A stretch of 9,317 nucleotides of DNA from Halieaceae bacterium (lineage in GTDB: Bacteria > Pseudomonadota > Gammaproteobacteria > Pseudomonadales > Halieaceae), in contig JABIZW010000083.1 of assembly GCA_018666295.1 (NCBI GenBank), positions 1 through 9,317 of the forward strand. Reading direction: 5' to 3'. Below, piece after piece: positions 1 to 6,102 of the stretch (positions within the stretch are counted from its first letter, which is position 1; every line of letters starts with the position of its first letter). Below the pieces are notes generated by a model that had not been told where the DNA came from, made no database searches, and saw only the letters and a program-made list of their open reading frames with translations. The position numbers were made by a program, and so were the translations under genes.

Positions 1-1128
1 CAGCGCAGAGATGCTGATTTTCTCGCCAGTGTTGAGACCCCCCGATATCAGGGCATGCGTCTCAGAAAGCCTGAAAATCTGAACTTTACGAAACTGCAGG
101 CGATTATTTTCATCGATCACCATCACGCTGTTTCCCGATCTGAGCGCGGTTCGAGGAATAGAAACGAGATCATCCACGGTACGTCCTTGGATCGTTGCGT
201 TAACAAACAGTCCTACGGGCAGCCGCACGCCGTTCTCGTTAGTACTTTGCGAGACCTCGGCAATGACATAAAGAAAACGACTTGCCGTCGAAATATCGCC
301 CTCACTCCGCTTCAATTGAGCGGTCCAAGACTGTTGGCGGCCGCCGAAGTTAGCCGTCAGTGTGACCGGTATAGGATCGGCTGATGCAATACCGGTGTTG
401 GCAAATTCGGTGTCGAGGTATGCCAGCTGTGCGTCGGCTAGCGGCAGACGAACTTCGAGTCGCTGCGTGTCATAAAGCGTAGCGATCAATCCACCTTTTT
501 GAAGAAACTGACCGGCATCAACGGTCTCACGACGAACTCGACCATTAAACGGCGCCTGTAAGACAGTTCTTTCGAGGTCGACTTGAGCGCGAGAGACGGC
601 TGCGTCTGCGTCGTCTTTTACTGACCTTGCCACTAAAAAAGCACGTTCTGCGACCTGGACTTGCGCGATGCTTGTCAGCTCTTGGGCATAAAGTGCGCGC
701 ACTCGGCCTTGTTCTTCTTTTGCAAAATCGAGTTCGGCATGAGCCCGGGCGAGACTTGCACGTGCTCGTGCCAACGCAATTTCATAGTCTCGGGGGTCGA
801 GGGTAATCAACGTATCGCCGTCGGAAAATTCGCCACCACTGAGGAGGCTAGGTGCAACCCAGAGGACTTCACCCGCGACTTGAGCCACAAGATTCGTCTC
901 CACCCGTGGCTGAACATTACCCTCTGACCTCACCTTGAGCGTCAGTGACTCGGGCTTAATTTCAAGAGCACGGACTGCCACAGGTACCGGTTCTTTGACC
1001 GAGGTGATGATTTCAGGTTTGTTGTTAATCAGTAACGTAAAGATAGCGAGCGACAGTCCAATAATGATGACCGGCGTTAGGAGTTTCTTGACAGAAAACG
1101 AGGAGCTACTTGAGGCGCTTTCGCTCAT
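1..1128 (-). CDS. RND-type efflux pump periplasmic adaptor (membrane fusion protein), C-terminus cut by window edge
   Basis: This is an open frame of about 376 codons with no stop before base 1, so the C-terminus lies outside. It starts at ATG 1128, preceded by AGAGAG as a weak ribosome site. A short polar N-terminus is followed by a hydrophobic anchor (about residues 14-33, LLTPVIIIGLSLAIFTLLI). Next comes a lipoyl/barrel-sandwich half (about 68-112, with VAGEVLWVAP and GDTLITLDP). An Ala/Arg/Glu-rich helical hairpin follows (about 113-186), then the second lipoyl half (LQAPFNGRVRRETVDAGQFL, about 189-208) and beta-barrel segments (about 220-350). This order is diagnostic of the HlyD/AcrA adaptor family. 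Such adaptors link an inner-membrane RND transporter to an outer-membrane channel. The transporter gene would be expected just left of the window, which is inference. It may export a toxic substrate or intermediate of the neighbouring pathway, or be unrelated to it. The family call is secure; the cargo is unknown. Confidence 0.93.
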   Translation of the reverse strand, partial: MSESASSSSSFSVKKLLTPVIIIGLSLAIFTLLINNKPEIITSVKEPVPVAVRALEIKPESLTLKVRSEGNVQPRVETNLVAQVAGEVLWVAPSLLSGGEFSDGDTLITLDPRDYEIALARARASLARAHAELDFAKEEQGRVRALYAQELTSIAQVQVAERAFLVARSVKDDADAAVSRAQVDLERTVLQAPFNGRVRRETVDAGQFLQKGGLIATLYDTQRLEVRLPLADAQLAYLDTEFANTGIASADPIPVTLTANFGGRQQSWTAQLKRSEGDISTASRFLYVIAEVSQSTNENGVRLPVGLFVNATIQGRTVDDLVSIPRTALRSGNSVMVIDENNRLQFRKVQIFRLSETHALISGGLNTGEKISISAL

Positions 1129-1187
1129 TTTATCTCTCTACAAAAGTGGGAAGGTCGCGTTGGAGTGCTCAACTTTTTGCGGACTTG

Positions 1188-1193
1188 ATTATA
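1188..1193 (-). promoter_or_regulatory. Candidate -10 box for the adaptor gene
   Basis: Read leftward, the sequence is a perfect TATAAT, which would put a transcription start near 1181 and give a leader of roughly 50 nt before ATG 1128. No good -35 hexamer lies at the usual 16-18 nt upstream distance (the sequence there is around ACACCG), so the promoter may be activator-dependent or the match may be chance. Its location in the 144-bp gap after the Rieske gene suggests the adaptor can be transcribed independently of it. Confidence 0.45.
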
Positions 1194-1272
1194 CGGCATT
1201 CTGTTCAAGACGGTGTATCGTCACTCTAATCCTGACTAAAAAGACGCGCGTAATGACCGCCTACCCGCCATG

Positions 1273-2373
1273 TTATATCGGTAAACCGTCATCAATGGCG
1301 TGGTCTCGCTGTTGGGGTGTTTGAACACCCGGAACGTGATAAACGCCGTTCACCAACGCTTGGGTCGACGAGACATCCTCACGCGCAGCGTAAAATTGGC
1401 TGTACCACTTCCGACCTTTTAGAAAAGGCCCCTCAGTTTTCATGGCCATCGGTTTGAGTGCCGGCGATTTATGCTGCCAAATTTCGAAATCTTTCGAGAA
1501 CGCCTCAAGCGCGCCGGCCTGAATTGTTCTCGCCATCTCTTTGTCTTCGGCGGTTACAGTCCCTGTGGCGGACTTCACAAGGCACCCGTGCCAGGCTTTA
1601 ATCTTTCCGTCAGCGACGGGCGTGTTGGCAATCATCTCAAACTGGGTGGCATCGCCCCATACTTGCTTAGAGAGAAGGACACCCGGGCCGGTGTACCAGG
1701 TGGTGGTGTAGAGCATGGCGCCACCGTAGAGCGTCATCGCGCCGCCCTGTCGCTGAATCAACACGTGATCCTGCATTTCATTTTCAAAATATTCGCAGGG
1801 CGCCCCGTGGGTCGGGCCAAGATGTCGGTTATCACACATGTTATCGAGGACTTCCTGAGGGTGAATCTCAAGCTCCGGTAGGTGATCGAGATCCCAATGA
1901 ACCCAGCCGCCCTCGTCCCACTGTTGCAGGTAGGGTGGTGGGTAGTCGGGCTCGGCGCCTTGCTCGTCAAACCACATCATGATGCAACCCATATTATCCA
2001 CGACGGGATAGGATCGAATTGATGCAGACTTAGGGCAGGGACCGTCGTGGTAGGGAATGTCGTCAACATGGCCCTCTGAGTTATAGCGCCAGCCGTGATA
2101 AGGGCAGCGAATCGAATCGCCCTCCACGTGTTTGCCGCCCACATCGGCAACGATCAGCATCGCGCTCGTATTTTTCGCCAGGTGAGTCCCCATGTGTTTG
2201 CAGTAGGCATCCAACATCACCGGATTACCGCTCTCGCCTCGATACAATGCAAAGTCACGGCCAAAGAAAGTGACGCCGATGGGGCGCTCGTCGATTTCGC
2301 GACTTTCAGCCACAATAAACCAACCTCGCGGGTAGGTATTAGGTCCAAGACCGTACTCTGCTGCTGTAGCCAC
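1273..2373 (-). CDS. Rieske [2Fe-2S] non-heme iron oxygenase A, KshA-like
   Basis: The protein has 366 residues from a GTG start at 2373, chosen because AAGGAG sits 7 nt upstream. An in-frame ATG at 2379 lies too close to that site, and the next possible start is GTG 2403. The N-terminal Rieske domain has cluster ligands C58-x-H60 (CKHMGTH) and C90-x2-H93 (CPYHGW). The 29 residues between the pairs exceed the usual 15-17. The catalytic domain has DNMCDNRHLGPTH with likely iron ligands H184 and H189. The third carboxylate may be D295 in the KDFEIWQHK segment. GPFLKGRKWYSQFY (about 315-328) resembles the C-terminal signature of 3-ketosteroid 9-alpha-hydroxylase oxygenases. Such enzymes take electrons from a separate reductase, activate O2 and hydroxylate alicyclic or steroid rings in the cytoplasm. 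No reductase is encoded here. It is divergent from the acyl-CoA dehydrogenase pair. The family is secure; the substrate is inferred. Confidence 0.92.
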   Translation of the reverse strand: MATAAEYGLGPNTYPRGWFIVAESREIDERPIGVTFFGRDFALYRGESGNPVMLDAYCKHMGTHLAKNTSAMLIVADVGGKHVEGDSIRCPYHGWRYNSEGHVDDIPYHDGPCPKSASIRSYPVVDNMGCIMMWFDEQGAEPDYPPPYLQQWDEGGWVHWDLDHLPELEIHPQEVLDNMCDNRHLGPTHGAPCEYFENEMQDHVLIQRQGGAMTLYGGAMLYTTTWYTGPGVLLSKQVWGDATQFEMIANTPVADGKIKAWHGCLVKSATGTVTAEDKEMARTIQAGALEAFSKDFEIWQHKSPALKPMAMKTEGPFLKGRKWYSQFYAAREDVSSTQALVNGVYHVPGVQTPQQRDHAIDDGLPI

Positions 2374-2380
2374 GTTCATT

Positions 2381-2386
2381 CTCCTT
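2381..2386 (-). promoter_or_regulatory. Shine-Dalgarno site fixing a GTG start for Rieske A
   Basis: Leftward the site reads AAGGAG, 7 nt before GTG 2373 and only 1 nt before the in-frame ATG at 2379. The spacing favours GTG initiation, which would shorten the protein by two residues relative to the ATG. Confidence 0.6.
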
Positions 2387-2426
2387 TGTCTAAGCGACGC
2401 CACATTTGTAATAGCGACGTTTCATG

Positions 2427-2460
2427 ACGTTAAACTAGGTGAAATACGAGCACCGGTCAA
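2427..2460 (-). promoter_or_regulatory. Candidate promoter for Rieske A
   Basis: Read leftward, TTGACC (5 of 6 to the sigma-70 -35 consensus, bases 2460-2455) is followed after 17 nt by TAGTTT (3 of 6 to the -10 consensus). The -35 and the spacing are good, but the -10 is poor. It lies in the intergenic region divergent from the acyl-CoA dehydrogenase operon. Confidence 0.25.
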
Positions 2461-2466
2461 AATGCC

Positions 2467-2535
2467 AGACCCGGTTTCCGTAGACAAAAAGGACGATGAC
2501 ATGGAGACGGTTGGGACTGAGCATGGACCGGGTCT
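2467..2535. repeat. Perfect 9-bp inverted repeat with 51-bp spacer in divergent control region
   Basis: AGACCCGGT at 2467-2475 is the exact reverse complement of ACCGGGTCT at 2527-2535. The arm centres are 60 bp apart and the right arm ends 32 bp before the TTG start of the dehydrogenase gene. A third, shorter relative (ACCGGTC) lies at 2452-2458. Possible roles are two operator sites for a regulator that loops DNA, or a long-range stem in the dehydrogenase leader RNA. A chance match is not excluded. Confidence 0.4.
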
Positions 2536-2556
2536 ACCAATGAAAAGATTTTCCTC

Positions 2557-2561
2557 AGGAG
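2557..2561 (+). promoter_or_regulatory. Shine-Dalgarno site fixing a TTG start
   Basis: AGGAG lies 6 nt before TTG 2568, an ideal spacing. The nearby ATG at 2540 is in another reading frame, so the rare TTG is the supported start of the first acyl-CoA dehydrogenase. Confidence 0.7.
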
Positions 2562-2567
2562 TACCGC

Positions 2568-3782
2568 TTGACCGAAGACGCGTTGTCCGTATTTAGAGCT
2601 GAAGTCGCCGAATGGTTAGATCGACATTGCCCAGCGTCGCAGCGTCAGCCGATTGTTCGTGAAGAGCAAATCTGGGGTGGTCGGCGACGCGTCTTTCCCA
2701 GCGATGAAGCGCGCAGCTGGTTTGAAGCCTGTCGTGACAAGGGCTATACCGCGCCGGACTGGCCTGTGGCTTATGGTGGTGCAGGTCTTGATGCTGAGCA
2801 GGAAAAAATACTAAAGCAGGAGATGTCTCGATTAGGGTGTCGCCCGCCTTTGTACTGCCAAGGCTTATGGATGCTTGGGCCTGCGCTCCTCGTTTACGGC
2901 AGTGAAGATCAGAAACGCGAGCATTTAGGCGCCATATGCCGAGGTGAAATTCGCTGGGCGCAGGGTTACTCAGAACCGTCTGCAGGTTCCGATCTGGCCA
3001 ACCTTAAAACAAAGGCTGAGGATTGTGGCGATCACTTTTTGGTGAATGGAACGAAGATCTGGACCACTAAAGCGGATGAGGCGGACTGGATCTTTTGCCT
3101 TGTTCGTACGCGCGATGCGGCGCCTAAGCAAGCAGGCATCAGTTTTTTACTGATCGACATGGCGAGTGAGGGGGTTTCGACATCACCTATTCCGTTAATC
3201 AGTGGAGACTCAGAATTTTGCCAAACATTTTTTGACAACGTCCGTGTGCCGAAGCGCAACCTCGTGGGCGCGATAAATGAAGGCTGGGCAGTAGCGAAAG
3301 AACTTCTGAATCATGAACGTAAAATGATGGCCGCGTTTGAGGGTATGCTCGAAAAGCCGGCAATGGCGCTTTTAGAACTTGCGCATTATGCGGTGGGCGT
3401 TAGCGAAGATGGGCGTCTCGCCGACCCAGAGTTGCGCAGTGACATTGTGAGTCACCTGATGCGCGAGACGGGCATTAGGCAGATGGGTGAGCGAATTTAT
3501 AGGCAAGGGAAGGCCGGGCAGATGGACGCGCGACTGCCGCTCTTGATGAAGTACCTGGGCACCTCTCAGGCGCAAGTCAAAGACGAGTTGATTCTCGCCG
3601 CTCTTGGTGGCGAGGGACTGTCGATGGATGACGAGTCTGTGGCGTCCGAGGGCGTGAGAAAAATGGTGAAACAATGGGCGTTTAATAAGTCACTGACGAT
3701 CGCAGGGGGGACCAGCGAGGTACAGCTCAATATCATTGCAAAGCGCGCTTTGGGTATGGCCTCTGGTGAGCGTCGATCATGA
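2568..3782 (+). CDS. Acyl-CoA dehydrogenase family protein, likely catalytic subunit of a heteromeric enzyme
   Basis: The protein has 404 residues, close to the usual family length, and starts at TTG with a strong ribosome site. The N-terminal helical domain (about 1-125) is followed by the middle beta domain with the FAD/substrate signature AQGYSEPSAGSDLANL (about 131-146) and VNGTKIWTTKADEADWIF (about 159-176). The C-terminal helical domain ends with IAGGTSEVQLNIIAKRALG (about 378-396). The usual medium-chain catalytic Glu of YEGT is Gly here (AGGT, G380). E250 in LLNHERKMM aligns with the alternative base position used by isovaleryl- and long-chain-type enzymes, so this subunit is plausibly catalytic. 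It would introduce an alpha,beta double bond into an acyl-CoA and pass electrons to an electron-transfer flavoprotein. Its stop overlaps the next gene's ATG (ATGA), indicating translational coupling. The pair resembles two-subunit FadE enzymes of sterol side-chain degradation; the substrate is inferred. Confidence 0.93.
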   Translation: MTEDALSVFRAEVAEWLDRHCPASQRQPIVREEQIWGGRRRVFPSDEARSWFEACRDKGYTAPDWPVAYGGAGLDAEQEKILKQEMSRLGCRPPLYCQGLWMLGPALLVYGSEDQKREHLGAICRGEIRWAQGYSEPSAGSDLANLKTKAEDCGDHFLVNGTKIWTTKADEADWIFCLVRTRDAAPKQAGISFLLIDMASEGVSTSPIPLISGDSEFCQTFFDNVRVPKRNLVGAINEGWAVAKELLNHERKMMAAFEGMLEKPAMALLELAHYAVGVSEDGRLADPELRSDIVSHLMRETGIRQMGERIYRQGKAGQMDARLPLLMKYLGTSQAQVKDELILAALGGEGLSMDDESVASEGVRKMVKQWAFNKSLTIAGGTSEVQLNIIAKRALGMASGERRS

Positions 3783-4882
3783 TCCTTAACCAAGAGCAGA
3801 TCATGCTGCGAGAGACCGTGGGACAATTTTTCGAAGACCAGTCGCCAGTCAGTCGTTTGAGGGCACTGCAACAGCGGCCCGTCGAGGAAAGTTACGATCG
3901 TGAGTTTTGGTCAGAAATGGTGGGTCTGGGTCTCACGGGAATTACTGTGCCGGAGGTGTTTGAGGGCCTGCAGTTTGGCTGGATGGGGCTGGGCGCCGTG
4001 AGCCAAGAAGCGGGACGTCGGTTAGTTGCCAGTCCGTTGCTTTCAAGTGTGGCCTTGGCACAGAACGTCTTGCTTAATTGCGCATCTAAACGACAAATCG
4101 AGAGTTATCTCCCGAGGTTGCTGTCCGGTGAAATTACAGCGTCAGTCGCGCTCGATGAGGGTCGCTTCTTTGATCCTGGGGCGGTCTTGGTTACTGAGCA
4201 AAATGGTCAAATCTCGGGCTCCAAAGCCCGGGTGCTCGACGCGTCCATGAGTTCCTTGATTTTCTGTGTGGCTCGACGCGAGGCCGGTGGCTTGGGTGTC
4301 GCCGTTGTGGCGACGGACGATGAGTGCGTGAGCATGACCCCAGCGCGCTTTATGGATCTTCGCGGCTGCGCGGCTATTACCTTCGAGGGTGTTCCCGCGG
4401 ACAGGACTGAGTGGCTCGAGGGTGTTGATGTTGCCAGCGGGCTTGAACAAGCGATCGATCAAGCCACGATTATCTTGGCGGCCGAGATGATGGGCAGTGC
4501 GCGCGAGACCTTGGAGCGCACGGTGAGTTACCTAAACGAGCGCGAACAGTTCGATGTGAAACTGGCAACTTTTCAAGCCCTGCAGCATCGCTGTGCGCGA
4601 CTTTACTGCGAGCTCGAGCTTGCTGAGAGTACGGTCGCTGCGGCCCTCATGGCACTTGATGACGCCGCCTCAAGTGTCAGTGCGCAGGCGAGCGCCGCAA
4701 AAACCTTGGCTAATGACGTCTTCAGCTTGGTTACATCCGAAGCGGTGCAGCTCCACGGCGGTATGGGCGTGACTGAAGAGATGGACATTGGACTGTTTTT
4801 AAAGCGCTCAAGGGTCTGCAACCAGCTGCTAGGTTCGTCCAGCTACCATCGCGACCGATACGCGCGACTCCTTGGGTTCTGA
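3779..4882 (+). CDS. Acyl-CoA dehydrogenase family protein, likely partner subunit lacking the catalytic base
   Basis: The protein has 367 residues from ATG 3779, overlapping the upstream stop by 4 nt. The N-terminal helical domain is clear (about 1-120; WSEMVGLGLTGITVPEVFEG). The middle domain is degenerate: the EP.AGSD signature is absent and DEGRFFDPGAV stands in its place (about 126-136). The C-terminal domain carries YLNEREQFDVKLATFQALQHR (about 251-271), a variant of REQFG...FQA.QH with D259 for Gly. It ends VQLHGGMGVTEEMDIGLFLKR (about 323-343). The YEGT-type Glu is replaced by Gly. The helix position that is Glu in the sister subunit is Ala or Gln here (IDQATIILAAEMMG). This fits the non-catalytic partner in alpha2-beta2 acyl-CoA dehydrogenases, where one subunit gives the base and the other completes FAD binding. 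That stoichiometry is inferred. Expression is probably coupled to the upstream gene. Confidence 0.91.
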   Translation: MILNQEQIMLRETVGQFFEDQSPVSRLRALQQRPVEESYDREFWSEMVGLGLTGITVPEVFEGLQFGWMGLGAVSQEAGRRLVASPLLSSVALAQNVLLNCASKRQIESYLPRLLSGEITASVALDEGRFFDPGAVLVTEQNGQISGSKARVLDASMSSLIFCVARREAGGLGVAVVATDDECVSMTPARFMDLRGCAAITFEGVPADRTEWLEGVDVASGLEQAIDQATIILAAEMMGSARETLERTVSYLNEREQFDVKLATFQALQHRCARLYCELELAESTVAAALMALDDAASSVSAQASAAKTLANDVFSLVTSEAVQLHGGMGVTEEMDIGLFLKRSRVCNQLLGSSSYHRDRYARLLGF

Positions 4883-4908
4883 TCGGGCGCGTGAGCGCGT
4901 CGACGGGG

Positions 4909-5916
4909 CTAGACTGTTTTCTCGACTAAAAACTGACTGAACCAGCGCCGGAACTTGGCGAAGGGCCCATCACCATCGCAGAGCAGTGGCCGTTCGAAAT
5001 ACTGCTTACGATCCCAGATGATTTGATCTTCTGACATCTGCTGACAGATATTGCCGATGATCGCTTGTCCAACGGTTTTACCAAGCGTATCCATGGTGTC
5101 TCGGGGTTGAATAAATGCGTATGACGCACGCGCTTTTTCTGCGGCAATAGGGGTTACATTGGCCAGCAGCAAGGTGTCGTATATGCCGGTAAATTTCACC
5201 ATTGATAAGCCTGCACCCTGGCTTTTTGTTTCAATAGCGCCGTCGACTATGCCGCGAGGTGTCGGTTGGCGGGTAATAAATTTCCCTTCACGAATGTGTC
5301 CGTCGAAGGTTTGATACGCGGCCTCTGGCACGTCATCAGTGCCATGGACGTAGAGGAAGTGCGCGGCGTCTACGCCGTTTTCGCCCATTTCCTGCATGTG
5401 CGTGTTGATTTCCCAGGTGTGGATAATCATATCGCCCCAGTCTGGGTGGTTGGCTGCGGCCTCGGGAATGATGTCAGGCTCCCAGGAAGATGCCTCTTTA
5501 TTGGGGTGATACCAGACTAGAATCTGCTGATTGATCTCGCGAACTTCCCAGGCGCCAAGAATGGCTTCGCCCTTGGCGACCCGGGGCGGTAAATTCTTCG
5601 CGTATGGAATGTGCGTGCACTGACCGTTGCCGTTCCACCGCCAGCCGTGAAAAGGGCATTCAATGCTGTCCCCCACGATACGCGGACCTTTGCCGGTTTG
5701 CTCTCTGATGCCGTAGCCTAAGTGAGCGCCCATGTGGGGGCAAAATGCGTCAACGACTTTTGCGTCGCCGTCCTCGGTGCGGAAAACGACCAGTTCCTGT
5801 TCGAAATACTCAACCGGAATGGCGTCGCCGATCGCTAACTCGTGTGAGTACAGCACTTGAAACCATCCCATCGGCATGGGCAGTGGACAACGGGGTGAAT
5901 CGCTAGCAATCATCAT
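4909..5916 (-). CDS. Rieske [2Fe-2S] non-heme iron oxygenase B, KshA-like
   Basis: The protein has 335 residues, somewhat shorter than Rieske A. The start is taken as ATG 5916, which is followed directly by a second ATG. No strong ribosome site is visible (only GGA about 10 nt upstream), so the exact start is uncertain. An in-frame stop at 5935-5937 bars a longer N-terminus. Rieske ligands are C59-x-H61 (CPHMGAH) and C87-x2-H90 (CPFHGWRW), with an enlarged 25-residue interval. The mononuclear iron motif is N180, D183, H186 and H191 in ENGVDAAHFLYVHG. EDQIIWDRKQY and DGPFAKFRRWFSQF near the C-terminus match the style of 3-ketosteroid 9-alpha-hydroxylase oxygenase components, and D293 or a neighbour may be the third iron ligand. 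The role is probably ring hydroxylation with an external reductase. It converges on the dehydrogenase genes (26-bp gap) and diverges from the acyl-CoA synthetase. It is paralogous to, but clearly different from, Rieske A. Confidence 0.93.
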   Translation of the reverse strand: MMIASDSPRCPLPMPMGWFQVLYSHELAIGDAIPVEYFEQELVVFRTEDGDAKVVDAFCPHMGAHLGYGIREQTGKGPRIVGDSIECPFHGWRWNGNGQCTHIPYAKNLPPRVAKGEAILGAWEVREINQQILVWYHPNKEASSWEPDIIPEAAANHPDWGDMIIHTWEINTHMQEMGENGVDAAHFLYVHGTDDVPEAAYQTFDGHIREGKFITRQPTPRGIVDGAIETKSQGAGLSMVKFTGIYDTLLLANVTPIAAEKARASYAFIQPRDTMDTLGKTVGQAIIGNICQQMSEDQIIWDRKQYFERPLLCDGDGPFAKFRRWFSQFLVEKTV

Positions 5917-5951
5917 GGTCGGGCGTCCAAATACTCATTTTCACGCCCAGA

Positions 5952-5957
5952 AGTATA
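5952..5957 (-). promoter_or_regulatory. Candidate -10 box for Rieske B
   Basis: Leftward it reads TATACT (5 of 6 to consensus). A start near 5945 would give a leader of about 30 nt. The hexamer 17 nt further upstream (GTGGGC) is not a good -35, so activation by a regulator bound in the adjacent repeat region is possible. Confidence 0.4.
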
Positions 5958-5999
5958 ACGGCTGGCACGGATCTGCCCACCTCTGGGGAGCCTGCAAAC

Positions 6000-6034
6000 G
6001 GATTACGGTCCGCCCATATGGATTATGGTGCGGA
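6000..6034. promoter_or_regulatory. Candidate operator: direct repeat plus overlapping near-palindrome
   Basis: GGATTACGGTCCG (6000-6012) recurs as GGATTATGGTGCG (6020-6032): 11 of 13 bases match at an offset of exactly 20 bp, about two helical turns. Overlapping this, TCCGCCCATA (6009-6018) pairs with TATGG-T-GCGGA (6024-6034): ten pairs, one bulged T and a 5-base loop. The element lies between the divergent starts of Rieske B and the acyl-CoA synthetase, about 70 bp before the latter, a suitable place for a transcription factor controlling both. The regulator is not in the window. Confidence 0.4.
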
Positions 6035-6089
6035 AGCAAATGACATCGATTTCTGTGCGCGGGTCTGGCTAAACTGGACGTCATAATAA

Positions 6090-6094
6090 GAGGA
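6090..6094 (+). promoter_or_regulatory. Shine-Dalgarno site favouring a GTG start for the synthetase
   Basis: GAGGA lies 8 nt before GTG 6103 but 14 nt before the in-frame ATG at 6109, so the GTG is the better supported start. The ATG would remove only two residues. Confidence 0.5.
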
Positions 6095-6102
6095 TCTAAA
6101 CT

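Noticed and set aside
1228..1272. Possible terminator after Rieske A (leftward T5 run near 1239)
   Set aside because: I could find no convincing stem before the T run; only a short self-complementary ACGCGCGT is present.
935..1324. Plus-strand open frame of 129 codons over the adaptor start and the Rieske A end
   Set aside because: It overlaps two well supported genes on the other strand, has no ribosome site or recognisable protein features, and is explained as a shadow frame.
4883..4908. Short GC-rich inverted repeat (GCGCG-TGAG-CGCGT) in the gap between the convergent dehydrogenase and Rieske B genes, as a terminator
   Set aside because: The stem is only about 5 pairs with one wobble, and there is no T run on the plus strand. 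It is too weak to call.
6067..6087. Plus-strand -10-like TAAACT (6070-6075) or CATAAT (6082-6087) for the synthetase
   Set aside because: Neither has a recognisable -35 at 16-18 nt, and the two compete. A promoter must lie near here but its position cannot be fixed.
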